A stretch of 64,000 nucleotides of DNA from Zygnema cylindricum (GCA_037447655.1 JBBHKE010000254.1:38662-102661), one strand, 5' to 3'. Counted from the first letter of the stretch, positions 9,450-21,503 are shown. The notes: generated by a model not told the origin, from the letters alone. Translations and numbers: made by a program.

Positions 9450-10567
9450 TATTTTTACGTTGCTATGTTGCTAAGTTGTATTGCTTTGTTGCCATACTGC
9501 GTTGCTATGCTGCGCTAGTCTGACATCGCAGCCGCGTTGCTCTGACGTCGCAACTACAACTACAACTACAACTACAGTAGCTTCACAACTCTGCCTCCAT
9601 TTTGTAACCATGTTACAGATGTTTTCAATGTGTTTGGGGATTCGTCGGTTACATGTTATATTCCACATTCGGCGACGAATGCATTCCATTTCTAGGTCAG
9701 CTCGGGCATTAAGACAGTTCTTGCGACGAGAGAATCTCATCGCTGAAATGCACAAATTCGGCACTACAATCCAGCGACGACAACGTCTCGACGTTGAATG
9801 GTAAATCTGATGGTATACAGAAATTTTACCATTCAGCAACGTAAATGTATCATCGTTGAATGATATAACTTTAGCTCTATTACAAATAGAAGCTATACAT
9901 AGGGATATTAATTTGACTATACCATAAATATACTTGTCTGTGATGTGAAAAACGCAAAGTCTTTGCACAGTCTTTGCACAGACAAATAAATTGTAATCTT
10001 GTACAGACAAATAATTGTAATACGAATTTCATTTTTTCTTCCGAAATAGTAAACAAAACATCCGCTTCTTCTCTTAAGTTTGGTCCACCGGAATCAAAAA
10101 CAATAATCAAAAGTCATTTTTATTTCTTATCTTTTCTTTTTTGAACAAAAAACAAAAACACAAATTTAAAACATAAACAAAAAATTGGATAACATAAGAG
10201 AAATCCATAAACCACAAATTCCTTTCTTTTATATTTCTTTCACGGGGCATATAAGAGTTAAACAAAATTGGCAAATGTACATATAAACCATAGCTATGGA
10301 ACTGTAAAGAGGTATATATGACAACAAAACAAACGCAAACCTATTTCGGAAAAATAACCAATGTAAAACCTTAGAAAAAACATAAAAGATTACTCCTCCC
10401 TAGATTTCTCCATATTCTATTTATTTTTGTCATTTGTGGAGTAAAAAACCCAACTTACTAAACATCTATGCAACTCCTACCCTTCCTCTTTTAGAACCTC
10501 TCCTTTTTTCTTTCCTCTCTTTCCTCTCTCACCTCTACTCCTTTCTTTGTATAAACTAATGGTTTTA

Positions 10568-10678
10568 TTAGTATTTTCTAGGTCTGAAAAGAAATATAGA
10601 AGTCGAGGCAGTCTATCTCTAACTTCTCTCTCCAACTCTCAAACTTGTCGCAGTCACTGAGAAATTGGAGAGGAAGCT
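10568..10678 (+). repeat. Copia-type LTR fragment
   Basis: About 110 bp beginning TAGTATTTTCTAGGTCTG and continuing through the CAGTCTATCTCTAACTTC and TGTCGCAGTCACTGAG blocks. It matches the start of the solo LTR at 6765-6885 more closely than the complete element. Both ends are truncated inside the pogo-type element. Confidence 0.75.
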
Positions 10679-10829
10679 AATGTGTACGTCATACCTGCAA
10701 ATAAGACAAAAACAACACGACAAACAAATTAGCAACCACAAACATAATAAATCAAATTCAAAACAAAACAAACAAATAAGCCACAATAAAACGAAATATA
10801 CACAAAACAAAACAACTACAATGAAAAAA

Positions 10830-11560
10830 GATAAGGTCGGCTAGGAAAGGGAAGTGGAATAGGGGAGTGGGATAGAGTGAAGGTGATAAGGTGGCATTTG
10901 AAAAGGGGGGGGGGAGGGAAGCACATTGAGAGAGGCGCGATAGGCTTCTTCATTGTGAGAAGGAGGGGAAGTGATAAAAATATAGGAAGAGAGAGGGATT
11001 CACAGATAGGGAGGAGAGATTGAGAGGGAGAGAGGCAAGGGTAGAGAGATATGAGAGGAGGGGGTGAAGGGAAGGGAGATAAAAAGAAAATGAGGGAGGC
11101 AGATTTAGAGTGAGCAGGATTGGCTCCGTGAGAGGTGAGAATGAGGGAAAGAAGACAAAGAAGAGGGATAAGAATATAAGGGGAGAGCGGGATTAACAAA
11201 TAGGGAGAGGCAGACTGAAAGTGAGAGAGGAGGCAAAAAAAGAGGGTGGTAGAGGTAAGGCGAGAGGGGGGGAGGGGGGAGGGGGAGGTGGAGCAAACCT
11301 ATGGGGAGATGGGGAGGCGTGGAATATGGCGAGGGAGATGGAGACGCAAACAGGGAGAGGTAGCGTTGCGTTTTTCACCATAGATTTAGAGAGATATAGA
11401 GTAGTCACGGTGGGTGGAGGAAGAAATGGCAGGTCGATAAGGAGGAAAGATGGTTTAGTGAGAGGTAAGAATGAGATGACAAATTTATGAGAGAGAAAAA
11501 CATATGGAGAAACCGATACGTAGAGGCATAGTGAAAGAGTGAGGGCGAGGGTGAGAAATA
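10830..11560 (+). repeat. Long purine (G/A) tract
   Basis: About 730 bp, overwhelmingly G and A on the plus strand (GAGAGGGAGA-type). The second copy of this transposon has an equivalent tract at 59265-59900, so the asymmetry belongs to the element. Confidence 0.8.
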
Positions 11561-12532
11561 CGGATTACGTGAGAAAGGGAAGTAGAAATACGACGATGGT
11601 GTCCATCAAATGGAAACCTTGGATGAAAAGTGGAGCAGGCGGCGACCCGTTCGCCTGCTTCTTCGTGAATGGATTGAAATTTTGTCTAAATGACGGCATA
11701 AGCGTCAATCCCGCCAAAAAATGGTTGGTTGTGATTCGTCAAGACTAGATCTTTTTTTTATGGACTGTCCGCATTTGGCTTTTCCTCTCCCCAAATATCA
11801 CCAACGCCAAATGTTGTTATTTTATTCTATTAAATTCAATGAATAACTCTAATTTGTGGTTTTTTGGCACATCAACCCCGTATTAACATAAACGTTTACA
11901 ATATTTTGTGTTCGGCACCATATTACAATGGTCTTTTATACTAAATGGGACCATCATCACCTTTATACCATAAACTTTTACGGTTAATGAACCAAACCAG
12001 AAAATAGCATTAACAGTCAATCTAACTGCTTACAATGAACCTATTTAAGAGTTGAATCCGTATATGTAAATTACAATGAACCTATTTAAGAGTTGAATCC
12101 GTATATATGAAAATTTACAGTTATACGTCGGCGCGACATTTCATTCAGTTACGTTCTTTAACTGAAAAAAATGACCTTCCACGGGCAAATATGTTCGACG
12201 TTCTCACTGTGGACCATGTTGTTGTTGGTCGAATATGTGCGAACGTCAGTTTTTACGACTTGGATTGATCCCCTTTTTAGACCGCACATTCTCATGCGTC
12301 TGCGGCCACTAAACATAATGAACTGTACTTTTTCCCTTAAAAAGGTACGATTTTGTACGGTCTGACACTGTCCGTACACCACACTATTTAAACAATAACT
12401 TGTACGGTACTTGGGAAAATAACCCTAAATAGCGTACAGAAAAAAATAGAATAAGCTATGCTAATGGAGAATAATATAAAAAAAAGAGGGACGGAATTAG
12501 CGTACACTACGCTAATAGCGATTGGCGGTGTA

Positions 12533-13100
12533 CAGTACACCGCCAATCACTATTAGCTGTGTACGCTAATTCCGTCCCGCTTTTTTTATTATTATTCTCC
12601 AATAGCGTAACTTATTCTGTTTTTTTTTGTACGCCGTTTAAGGTTATTTTCCAAGTACCATACAAAACGGAAGTACGTCATCTTTTAAATAGTGTAGTGT
12701 ACGGTCAGAGTCAGACCGTACAAAAACGTACCTTTTTAAGTGAAAAAGTACAATTCATTATGTTTAGTAGCCGCGAACGCATGAGAATGTGCGGACTAAA
12801 AAGGGGATCAAATCGGGTTGTCAAATATCACGTTCGCATATATTCGTCCAACAACCACGTTTCGACTGTGTGAACGTTCGATTTGTGTACGATTTTTCAG
12901 ATTTTGTACAAATACCTATATTAGTGTAAGCATGTTTGCGACCGACATTTACTTTTTTCAAAGACCCAAATTAGAATTATTAAACAATTAGAATGTATGT
13001 TTTTTTTCAAATTTTTCAAATTCTTAATTAGCGTAAACCACGGTAATTATTCATATACGCTAAAGAAACTTCTACGCTAATAACGATTGGCGGTGTAGAG
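12533..13100 (+). mobile_element. Pogo-family MITE
   Basis: Starts CAGTACACCGCCAATCAC after TA (12531-12532) and ends at ATAACGATTGGCGGTGTAG, giving ~22-bp terminal inverted repeats around ~570 bp. The interior is AT-rich with subterminal ACACTATTTAAA-like blocks and no coding frame. Its left end is fused back-to-back with the end of the preceding large element, making a palindrome centred near 12534. Confidence 0.7.
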
Positions 13101-13137
13101 CTCCAATAGTTAAGCGCCGGCAACTGAGATGGGTGAC
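13099..13137 (+). ncRNA. 5S rRNA-derived fragment 1
   Basis: GAGCTCCAATAGTTAAGCG followed by GAGATGGGTGAC resembles the 5S rRNA internal control region (GAACTCCGCAGTTAAGCG ... GGATGGGTGACC). It is about 12 bases shorter between the A-box and C-box parts. It is a fragment, not a 5S gene. Confidence 0.55.
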
Positions 13138-13183
13138 AAACGCTCTACAAAAAGTTTTAGCATTCGTACACAAAAAAAGCTAT

Positions 13184-13236
13184 AGCTCCTATAGTTAAGC
13201 GCCCATGGACCTTCCAACGACTGGGATGGGTGACAA
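13184..13236 (+). ncRNA. 5S rRNA-derived fragment 2
   Basis: AGCTCCTATAGTTAAGCG is followed after 22 bases by GGATGGGTGAC. The spacing between AGTTAAGCG and GGATGGGTGAC is 31 bases, nearly that of plant 5S rRNA (32). The A box and C box of the TFIIIA-type internal promoter are recognisable, while both ends of 5S are missing. It forms a direct pair with fragment 1, 85 bp away. Confidence 0.6.
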
Positions 13237-13548
13237 ACGCTTTCAAAAAGATTTCATTCTAGTTGTACTCCGTGACATCATGCCTCGCGTCAGCAGACGC
13301 GCATCGGCCATCGACTATATCGGACCGATAGGCATCAGAAAAAAAGACAGAGGGGGGAGTCTTGAAGAGGAAATTGTACCTTAGGAAACAAAAAAATAGC
13401 CTTGAACAACAAAAACCAAAAACACAGAAAACAATTAACACTTACTATAATAATTGAAGAAAACTATAATCAACGTTCTCTTTTACAAGCTAACCAATGA
13501 ACAATTTATTCCTTTTTTACTAATTCTTATTTAAATCCCGCTAAAAAT

Positions 13549-16500
13549 TCACTCGACTTCTGACGGAGAAACCGCCTTTCTCTCCAACACTTGTCTTCTC
13601 CGTTCCTCCCATGCGAGTAACACAGAACTACCCTCCATTTCCGTTACAATTGGTTTAAAATGCAAATGTTGTAACCACTCATTCCACGGATATTCTTCAT
13701 CCTTTGAAAAGGGCAACATGGACGGTAAAACAAAATCAACCCAAAATTCATCCGCTCGTCTTTTACCAGATTTCGATAGCCTCACAATTCTGGATTCCTC
13801 ATATTCAAGCCTCTCTTTCCGTTCGTCGTCTTCGTCTTCTTCCTTTTCTTCTTTTTCGCCCGTAAAATTCTTTTCGATAAATTTCTCCTCTACGAGTTTT
13901 TTTTGAGCTTGTGTTGGAGCTCTAAAGGGGAAAAACTCATTATCATAAAGGACAAGCCCCTCAGAAGGAGCGAGAGGGAGAACCATCCGACAATGGCGGG
14001 AGAGAGAGACCGGAATCAGATCTTCTGACAGCTGTCCTCTCATGACTGCGACAGCTGTCCCCACCATTTTGCGAATCTGGGCCCAAAAAGAGAAGGGAGA
14101 GAGAGAAAAAATGAGGAAGGAACCAGGGAGAGGACAGAAGGAGCGGGGGAGAGGGGGAGAGAGGGAGAGACAAGGAAAGCGTACAGGAGAGGGAAAGGGA
14201 GTAGGGAAGAAGAGGCAAGAAGGGGAGGGGCGGGGAGAGAAGAAAGGGGGGAAGGCGAAGGAGGGAAGAAATCCCAAAATGCAACATAGGTTAGAAAAAA
14301 GCTTCCTACGGAAATGAAAATCAAGTTCCAATGACAGGGAACAGAGGGAGAAAGGTAGGGAGCGAAACAAATTTGAGATAGATTACAAATGAAATAGCAA
14401 ACCGTCCCACTTTTCTCTCCCTCTCCACCTTTTCTCTCTCTCTCCCCCATCTCTCCCTCACTCTTTCTCCTTCCACCCCCCCATGCACTGTCTTCCTCTC
14501 ACTCTCCTACTTCCCCTTTTTATGTACTGCATTTTCTCCCTTGCATGTCGGGTCACACTTTCCCTCTCTCCTCTCCGCCCTCCCATCTCCCTCCATCTCC
14601 CTCTCCATCTCATTCTCACTCTCACCTGATGGAGCATGAAGGACTCTCCTTTTATAACCACTCTCACGAACTTCACTCCTCCCACTTCCTCTACCTCTCC
14701 ACAAGTACATTCCTCCATAATGCGAAAGTGAGAAGATCCGATCCTATCATCCTTTTGAGGCTCATGGATCCACCAGGCTGTCCTCTCGTCTCTCTCCCTC
14801 TCTCTCCTTCCCTCTCCCTGCCTCTCTCCCTCTGAAGACGCCTCTGTTAGTTCGATAATTGACTCATCGTCCTCGTCTTCTCCATCACTCACATAACCTC
14901 TCCATTTGCCATCTACTTCAGATGTAAACTCCATCTCTCCCTCCTCTACCTCTCTCTCTCTCCCCCCTTCAACTTTCTCGGCACTTGACGCTAACTCCAA
15001 AGCTACTTGCCTCCATTTTTTTATCGCTTTTACTTCACTTTCAGTACCAACCTCTACCCCTCCCTCTCCACTTGCCACTCCTCTCCTTACTCTCCGTACT
15101 CTCTCTACTCCTTCACCTGCGTCATCCATGATATCATCACTTTTCCCATCTATCTCTCCTTTGGTGTCCTTCAAAAGATTTGATGAACGTGTCATCTTAC
15201 CCTCATCTAATCCTCCTCCCTCTTCTCCTCCTCCAACACCTCTAACCTGAAATGTATCGATTTCACTCTTAAACTTTTGTTTTTTCTTCTTTTTTTTCCA
15301 AGCAGGTAGCTCTCCCGGAGCTGAAGGCCTATATAATCGCCGTACCGTATAGTTGTGAAAAGCATGTTTTCCCTGTTTCCATTTATACCCATTCAAAAAG
15401 ACAAAACAATAATTAAACCACTGGAGTCAAAAATACCAATTTCTCCCTCTCTCCACGTCCTAACAACATCCAAACCAGGAGTTTAGTACACGTGAAAAAA
15501 ACGAAATCTGAAAAAACCATCTCGACTCTAAGTTCTCCATTATGTGAAACCAATTTCCTTTTTCTTTTTTTAATAAAGGAAAAAGAAAAAGGTGCAATAC
15601 TTACATAATTCTGGGTTCAGACGCAGAAACTTACTCTCATTATCTCTGAAATACAAGCCTTACCTCAAATTTTTTGAGCAGGTCCCGAAATTTATTTAGG
15701 GTCAAATCCACATTATTTTCGGAATTATTTCCTTCCAAACCCAGAACGCCGACTGGCAACAAATAATGGTAGGATCGATTTTTACAAAATTTCCGGGCAG
15801 AGAAAGACCTGCACAGATAGGACATAAATGAGATAAAGAAATAAAAAAAGAATTAGAGAAAATAACATTTTTCTTTCAAGCGAAACTTGCAAATTCAATA
15901 AAACAAAAAAAAACTTAGTAATAATCAAACTGGCAAATTCAGATTATTAATGTGAATGGTCTGGAAAATCACAGCATGGGACTCTACACTACAAGCTAAA
16001 ATGAAAAAAAAAAAACACAAAAAACAACAAAACAAAAACGACCAACAAGAAAAAAAAAAATTTGTTTCTTACCTGGAGACTGGAAGAACAGAGAATATTC
16101 GAATATCCGAAGGCAAATGAGCGTTAATTTCATCGGCTAAATCTGAACCATCAAATTTAGCCTCCCATGCGTTGAGAGGCACTTCCAAGTGGAGCGACAC
16201 AACTGTGGCCATCGAGTGCACCTGTTCCATGTGTTCACCGTAACAGAAACCGGAAAACATAATTCAGTTCAACAGAAACACTTTGAAACCAGTCAGGATA
16301 GACCTGTATACAGATGTTTGAGAGAAACTGATTCTATGTACTGCGGCTGCACAAAATTAACTGCTGTACAAACAACGACATGGAACCATAGAACAGAATG
16401 AAAAGAGAGGGAACGGAACAGCCGAGGAGAAAATGGAACGGAACAGAAGAGAACGAAGTGAACGGAACAGAACAGAAGGGTACGAGATGGAAGGGAAAGG

Positions 16501-19138
16501 AATGGACCCAACCAACAGGTTGAACGGGAAAAGGACGGAAAAGAACAGAATGGAATGAGAGGAAATCAAACAAGACAGAACGGAACAGAACAGAATGAAA
16601 GAATCAGCGCGCAGGCGGATGGATCATACATCGAGCAAATCGGAGGATTGGGTGCAGGAAATGGGCGGGAAGGGAAAGGAGAGTGAAGAGGGAGGATGAG
16701 AAGGGGGAGCGGAGGTGGTGCCAGCCCTTGACCCCACCTTCCCCAAGTTTCCGTAATTGGAAGGCAGCATCCCCCCTGCCTCCAATATTCCTCTCTGCAC
16801 AACTTCCTCCACCGCTGCGAAACCAAAAACCCAAAGAACACCCTTCAGTGTGTAGCCCTCACATACCACACCATTTCTCCTTTCGTTGTAACGAAGAATG
16901 AAATCCTTTGACGTAGGAACTGCACACTCTCTCCAACCAACATCCCTTCACTACCTTGTATATTATCACTAGCATTTATATTTTTTTCCGCCGCTTAAAT
17001 CAGCTTTCCTTCATGCACACTTGTTGGATGATTCATCCGACCAATGCGATAGGTTTTCACTTTCCGATTGGAGATTTCCAAACGAACATCCAACATGGAT
17101 GCACAGAGAAAAGTTAATTTTTGTGGCGAAAAAAAAATTAATGCTAATAATGATACATGGTGTACCTCTCTTTCCTGAGGAATCCCTCTGATGCCGCACT
17201 CATTTCTTTCTTCCTTTTCATGTTCATTTTCTCGGTGTTGGTGGAAGCAATTGTCACAGCCTCAAATTTTTCTTTAATTTTGCATACCACGTTATTTCCG
17301 ATTTCTTTCTATATCTCACCCAGTTCTTAGCGGTTATCATACTTTCTCGTTGATTACTATATTATCTAGTACCATTAGTGTGGTCCATACAATATAGAAA
17401 TACATATTTTTAGCCAGAGTCCAACAACTCACATTTTTACCAAATCCTCACAAGCCACACTAATGTTTTCTTGGAGTTAAATGTGTAGACTGTCATCGGT
17501 AACCTGGATTACCATTTAATGTTATCCATCATTAGCTTCCCTCTTTTTCTTTTTCCCTGTGGTTCAAACCACAATTACACCACGAATATTGAACCATTTA
17601 AAATTACGTGATGAGGCGCTAAAAAATTATCAGGAGCCAAATTCTCAATGTAAAAAAACTCACGAGCTACATTGCATAAGCGGGAAAAAAAAAAAAAAAA
17701 CGTCCCTCAACTTCAGCTATGCTTAAAAACAAACTTAAAGCCATACACGAGGCATTTTTCTAAGTGAACTGAAAAATAAACGGTTCGACCGTTGATTTAT
17801 TCCACTTCCATTTCTCAAACTCGTGAAGATTCAGACATTGGTGGACCAATGTTGAAACAAAAAAGACAAAATAAATGCTGACTGTGTGTACGGTTTACTT
17901 CTTTACTTTTTAAATGGTTGATTGGGAAACTTCATATACAATAGTAGACCATGTATCGCTATTAGTGTTAATGTTTTCTAGGCCACTTAAAATATCATTC
18001 TTCTGTGCAAACTTGTTGGATTGTTAATCCGAAGGTTGTGATTGAAAGGCACGATTGTCACCTTCCAAGAGGCGGTCTCCAGTTGAAAATCGGACATATG
18101 TGCACGGAGAAAAAATGTTGAAAGTGGCAAAAAAATCATGAACATTAATAGTAGTACACGGTGTAGTTCTCCGCCAGTCAATTTAACATTCGCTTACTAA
18201 AACTCAACTACATACATAACAGTTAATTTAAATTATAAGGAAAACTTGTGAAGAAACAACGTGATGCACATGTAAAACTAGCCTAAGTCAGTAAGTGTGC
18301 TATTTTAGCTTGGATTAGCCATAACAATTATAATAAAAATAATAAAAAACTTGGCGACGAAAACTACACCAATAACAGTGATCTATCCCTGTCTATATTC
18401 CTCCCTTAATTCCTCTCTCTCCTCCTCAATCTACAATAGTCACTTTGTCACTCTTCTATCTATCTTCTGGAATTTCAATCGAAAAAATCCCGGGAGGGTG
18501 AGGGTGAGGGACGGGGAGAGGGAGAGGGAGAGGGAGAGGGAGAGGGAGAGGGAGAGATAGTGGGAGAGGGAGAGATAGAGGGAGAGGGAGAGAAAAATCT
18601 ACGACTCACTCGGAAGTCCTTGAGATACTGTGCCCCCCTGGATTTGCAAACCTCGGTAGGCGGTCCCTACATACGCCAGCCACAGAGCCACTTTCTTTTT
18701 CCTTCTCTGCACCACCTCGCTCCCGTCTCCTTCCTCCCAAACCTTCGCTTTCTCCAATTCGGCGGAACGCTCCCTTTCTGACTCGGCATGTTCTATGTCA
18801 GCCTCCGTTCCGTTGTGCGTAACAGCAGATGGAGGGAGACGAGCTCGTGTTCTCCCTCGCGCTGTAACTCGTGCAAGGGGCCACGGATGTGGCGTGTCGG
18901 AAGATTCTCCTGATGCGACGTGGCAACTAACAGAAAAAGGAGCTGTGGACACGTGGCAAAGAGACTGGACGCCTGAGAATATTCTGTTCTTTCGAGTGGT
19001 GGGAGGTTTGGAGGATTGCAAATTCAGTGTGAGAGAACGGCTAAGATTTGTCGAGCGAAGGGGAGAGAGGAAGGAGGGGAGGAGAAAGAGGCGGCAGCCG
19101 CCATGACGGGCGAGCATTGCTGGAGGAACGCGTGGCAT
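13549..19138 (-). CDS. tRNA pseudouridine synthase, PUS1/TruA family
   Basis: Converts uridine to pseudouridine in tRNA. Proposed exons (transcription right to left): 18610-19138, 16738-16814, 16073-16221, 15664-15808, 14626-15372 and 13549-14076, each bounded by AG/GT-type sites. Exon 1 has a basic, Ser-rich N-terminus (possible organelle signal) and KVALWLAYVGTAYRGLQIQ, the family's first motif. Exon 2 has EEVVQRGILEAGGMLPSNYG. Exon 3 has VHSMATVVSLHLEVPLNAWE, and exon 4 SFSARKFCKNRSYHYLLPV. Exon 5 has HAFHNYT, then an expanded Glu/Arg/Gly-rich insert of about 170 residues, then GESFMLHQ. The last exon continues RKMVGTAVAVMRG and ends acidic. The exon with the catalytic Asp (R-T-D-K-G) was not found between exons 2 and 3, so this may be a missed micro-exon or a broken gene. 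Start chosen at the first in-frame ATG; an internal ATG follows shortly. Confidence 0.82.
16384..16600 (+). repeat. Degenerate GGAACAGAA-type microsatellite in PUS intron
   Basis: Repeated GAACGGAACAGAA/GAACAGAATG units fill the interval between the second and third recognised PUS exons, where the catalytic-Asp exon would be expected. Confidence 0.75.
16985..17195 (+). repeat. Diverged repeat, copy 1 (PUS intron 1)
   Basis: Shares CACTTGTTGGAT, ATCCGA, CCAA, GGACATYNNTGYRCRGAGAAAA-like and ACATGGTGTA blocks with 17973-18183 in direct orientation. The family is unidentified. Confidence 0.5.
17973..18183 (+). repeat. Diverged repeat, copy 2 (PUS intron 1)
   Basis: Direct-orientation partner of 16985-17195, with TGCAAACTTGTTGGATTG, TGTGCACGGAGAAAA and ACACGGTGTAG blocks. 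The sequence between the copies (17196-17972) shows no coding signal. Confidence 0.5.
18494..18597 (+). repeat. (GAGAGG)n microsatellite
   Basis: Near-perfect GGGAGA/GGGAGAG array of about 100 bp. It lies in PUS intron 1 directly beside the exon 1 donor. Confidence 0.9.
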
Positions 19139-19139
19139 G

Positions 19140-19600
19140 TCTAGTAGCCAAAAAAGAAACTTTCTTCTGCCACGTGGTGAAGAGTGACCATTCGGATGAA
19201 CCCCAGTCAGCGTTTTCCGTACATCTTTGCAATCGAGTGATGTACAAAATAATTGCTATGTGGACATCTCAAACTGCTACGTCGACATCCAAGAATATAG
19301 TCGTACGGAAATGTACACGTACTTGGTTTGGACTTTGGACGGGTGTCCACCATAGTTGTTCACGGCGATTAGTGCGAACGTACCAATTGCGACGAATTAT
19401 ACGTAACGAACGCATTGAACCTTTTAAACAAATAGTTAAAAATCGTTAATGAATTTCCTTCCGTACTATTTCGTTCATGAAAAACAAACTTATACATATA
19501 GCGCAGTTTGCAAGTTTTTCCCGTTAAATGAGCGCTTAAATAATAAAAATGTTTAATCACATATCACACTCCATGATGGAATCGGAATTCCTTCATCAAC
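19140..19600. other. Upstream region of PUS gene, no gene seen
   Basis: About 460 bp upstream of the proposed PUS start. I see no conserved coding segment and no clear TATA box; promoter elements are presumably here but cannot be singled out. Confidence 0.4.
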
Positions 19601-19607
19601 TGGTAGT

Positions 19608-20321
19608 GGCGACGAAATTAGGTTAAGCCACATGTGTGGCTTACCCAGGTTCAAAACGTCTGCAAATGTACACTTTTGTCAAATTATGTTTGTCTGAGCC
19701 TATCTGACAGGCATAAATTTTCAATATTCCATGGCGGCTTCACTCAAAAAAATTTGAAGTAGACGCCCGTACAATTTTCAAACTCACTGTGCGAAATTAG
19801 TGTGACGTTCGACGTCTCTTTTCAAAAATGTCAATACATTTTCGATGAAATAACATACAGGTTCTATGATATTTCTGTTCAGTTCACTGAACAAAAGTAC
19901 CAATAACTACGACGTATCTTTCCTTATAATTCCGTACATATCTGTAAACAAATGTACTAAATTAGGCGACGAAATTAGGCTAAGCCACATGTGTGGCTTA
20001 CCCAGGTTCAAAACTTCTGCAAATGTACACTTTTGTCAAATTCTGTCTGTCTGAGCCTATCTGACAGTCATAAATTTTCAATATTCCATGGCGGCTTCAC
20101 TCAAAAAAATTTGAAGTAGACGCCCGTACAATTTTCAAACTTACTGTGCGAAATTAGTGTGACGTTCGACGTCTCTTTTCGAAAATGTCAATACATTTTC
20201 GATGAAATAACATACAGGTTCCATGATATTTCTGTTCAGTTCACTGAACAAAAGTACCAATAACTACGACGTATCTTTTCTTATAATTCCGTACATATCT
20301 CTAAACAAATGTACAGTTACC
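19608..20321 (+). repeat. 357-bp tandem duplication
   Basis: The unit beginning GCGACGAAATTAGG repeats at a 357-bp offset (GACGAAATTA at 19611 and 19968) and stays about 97% alike through TCTGTAAACAAATGTAC. Each unit holds the perfect palindrome TAAGCCACATGTGTGGCTTA. No coding function is seen. Confidence 0.9.
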
Positions 20322-20645
20322 GTAATTTGTTCAAAGGTTCCCGTAAATTTCCAGTTTACAGTAGATGTTTTTTTGCGATTTTTTCAAAAGTCAATAATTA
20401 TACGTTTCAATCGGGAAAAAAAAAATCCCGCGATTTGAACAACTATGGTGTCCACCCATCCCCGCAATTTGTATCCGTACTGAGGGCCGTTCACCACCAT
20501 CTTTGACAACGCGCACGTGACAACCGACAAACGGCGAATAGTATAGATTTTAAAAGTCGGTATCAATTTTTTCAAGAGTGGACGCAGACAAACGAACAGA
20601 TCCCACTATTTGGTGCGAAATTGCGAACTGCAAATATCTATTTTT

Positions 20646-21440
20646 TAGTGTTGTGTATCGGTAAAAAATTTATCGCGATAACACCGATACCGATGGTTAT
20701 TGGTTATCGAACGGTCAGAGTTCCCGATATATCGGTCCAGAACCAACAAATTCCATATCGGCTATAACTTAAAAAAATATAGTATGCATACAATAGTACT
20801 TTACAATATATTGTATTATATTATTTACTTTATATAGCGTGGTATGCCACTTGTAAGAATTTGTTCCGTACGTTGTTTAATTGAAATTTATTACGGATAG
20901 CGCGGCACATAAACGTTGAAATTTCTAAAATAATAGTTTATAGTTCAAAAAAATTTAGGACCAAAACGAAAATAATAGATTACATTGTAAATTTGTAAAA
21001 TCAAACTTTTTCGAAAACCATACGAACAAACGAACAAAGCAAACAAACAAATCTGTCACACTGCAGCCATTAACTACAATTTATAAAAAAATAACAGTCA
21101 AAAGGACATTCTAGAAGGGGTACCTAAGTAAAACCCATTTAAATTATAAATAATGAAGGAAATATCGCAATTTTTTACCGGAATCGAGGGGAAGGGGTTC
21201 GTGGCGGGGAATAACATGAACAGTTCAGTGTATTGACCGTACATTTATCTGTACGGTCCGTATAGATATCGCCAATAGTTATCGATATCGATGTTATCGC
21301 CGACAATAAACGATATATATCAGGTATTTATCGGCAATAACACCGATAGCGATATATCGTACCAATATATCGATTATCGGTGACCTGAAAAAAAAGACCC
21401 ATGTCGGTTATCAGTAAATCTTTACCGATACATAACACTA
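20646..21440 (+). mobile_element. hAT-type MITE
   Basis: Terminal inverted repeats TAGTGTTGTGTATCGGTAAA (left) and its near-complement TTTACCGATACATAACACTA (right) bound 795 bp. The flanks ctattttt (20638-20645) and ctaatttt (21441-21448) agree at 7 of 8 bases, fitting the 8-bp duplication of hAT elements. The interior is rich in CGATATCG-like palindromes near both ends and has no transposase. Confidence 0.8.
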
Positions 21441-21503
21441 CTAATTTTAGATGTGAATATATCACCTACTATGCTAGTCACAAGAACCAGTGAATAGAAA
21501 GTA

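Larger units (their letters stand above)
9450..12532 (+). mobile_element. Pogo/Tc1-type DNA transposon, right part (copy 1)
   Basis: From about 9600 this region aligns block by block with 57840-60720. Shared blocks are GCGACGACAA-type palindromes, ACCATAAATATACTTG..GTGATGTGAAAAACGCAAA, a long purine tract, TATCACCAACGCCA, and a subterminal block with CCGTACACCACACTATTTAAAC. It ends in GCGATTGGCGGTGTA, the family terminal inverted repeat. No transposase is present. The left portion was probably separated by the gypsy-1 insertion and lies beyond the window. I see no credible gene in it; the arginine- and leucine-rich frames come from the purine tract. Confidence 0.72.

Noticed and set aside
10816-11490. 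Leu/Pro/Ser- or Arg/Gly-rich frames
   Set aside because: They are products of the purine tract and open in several frames at once.
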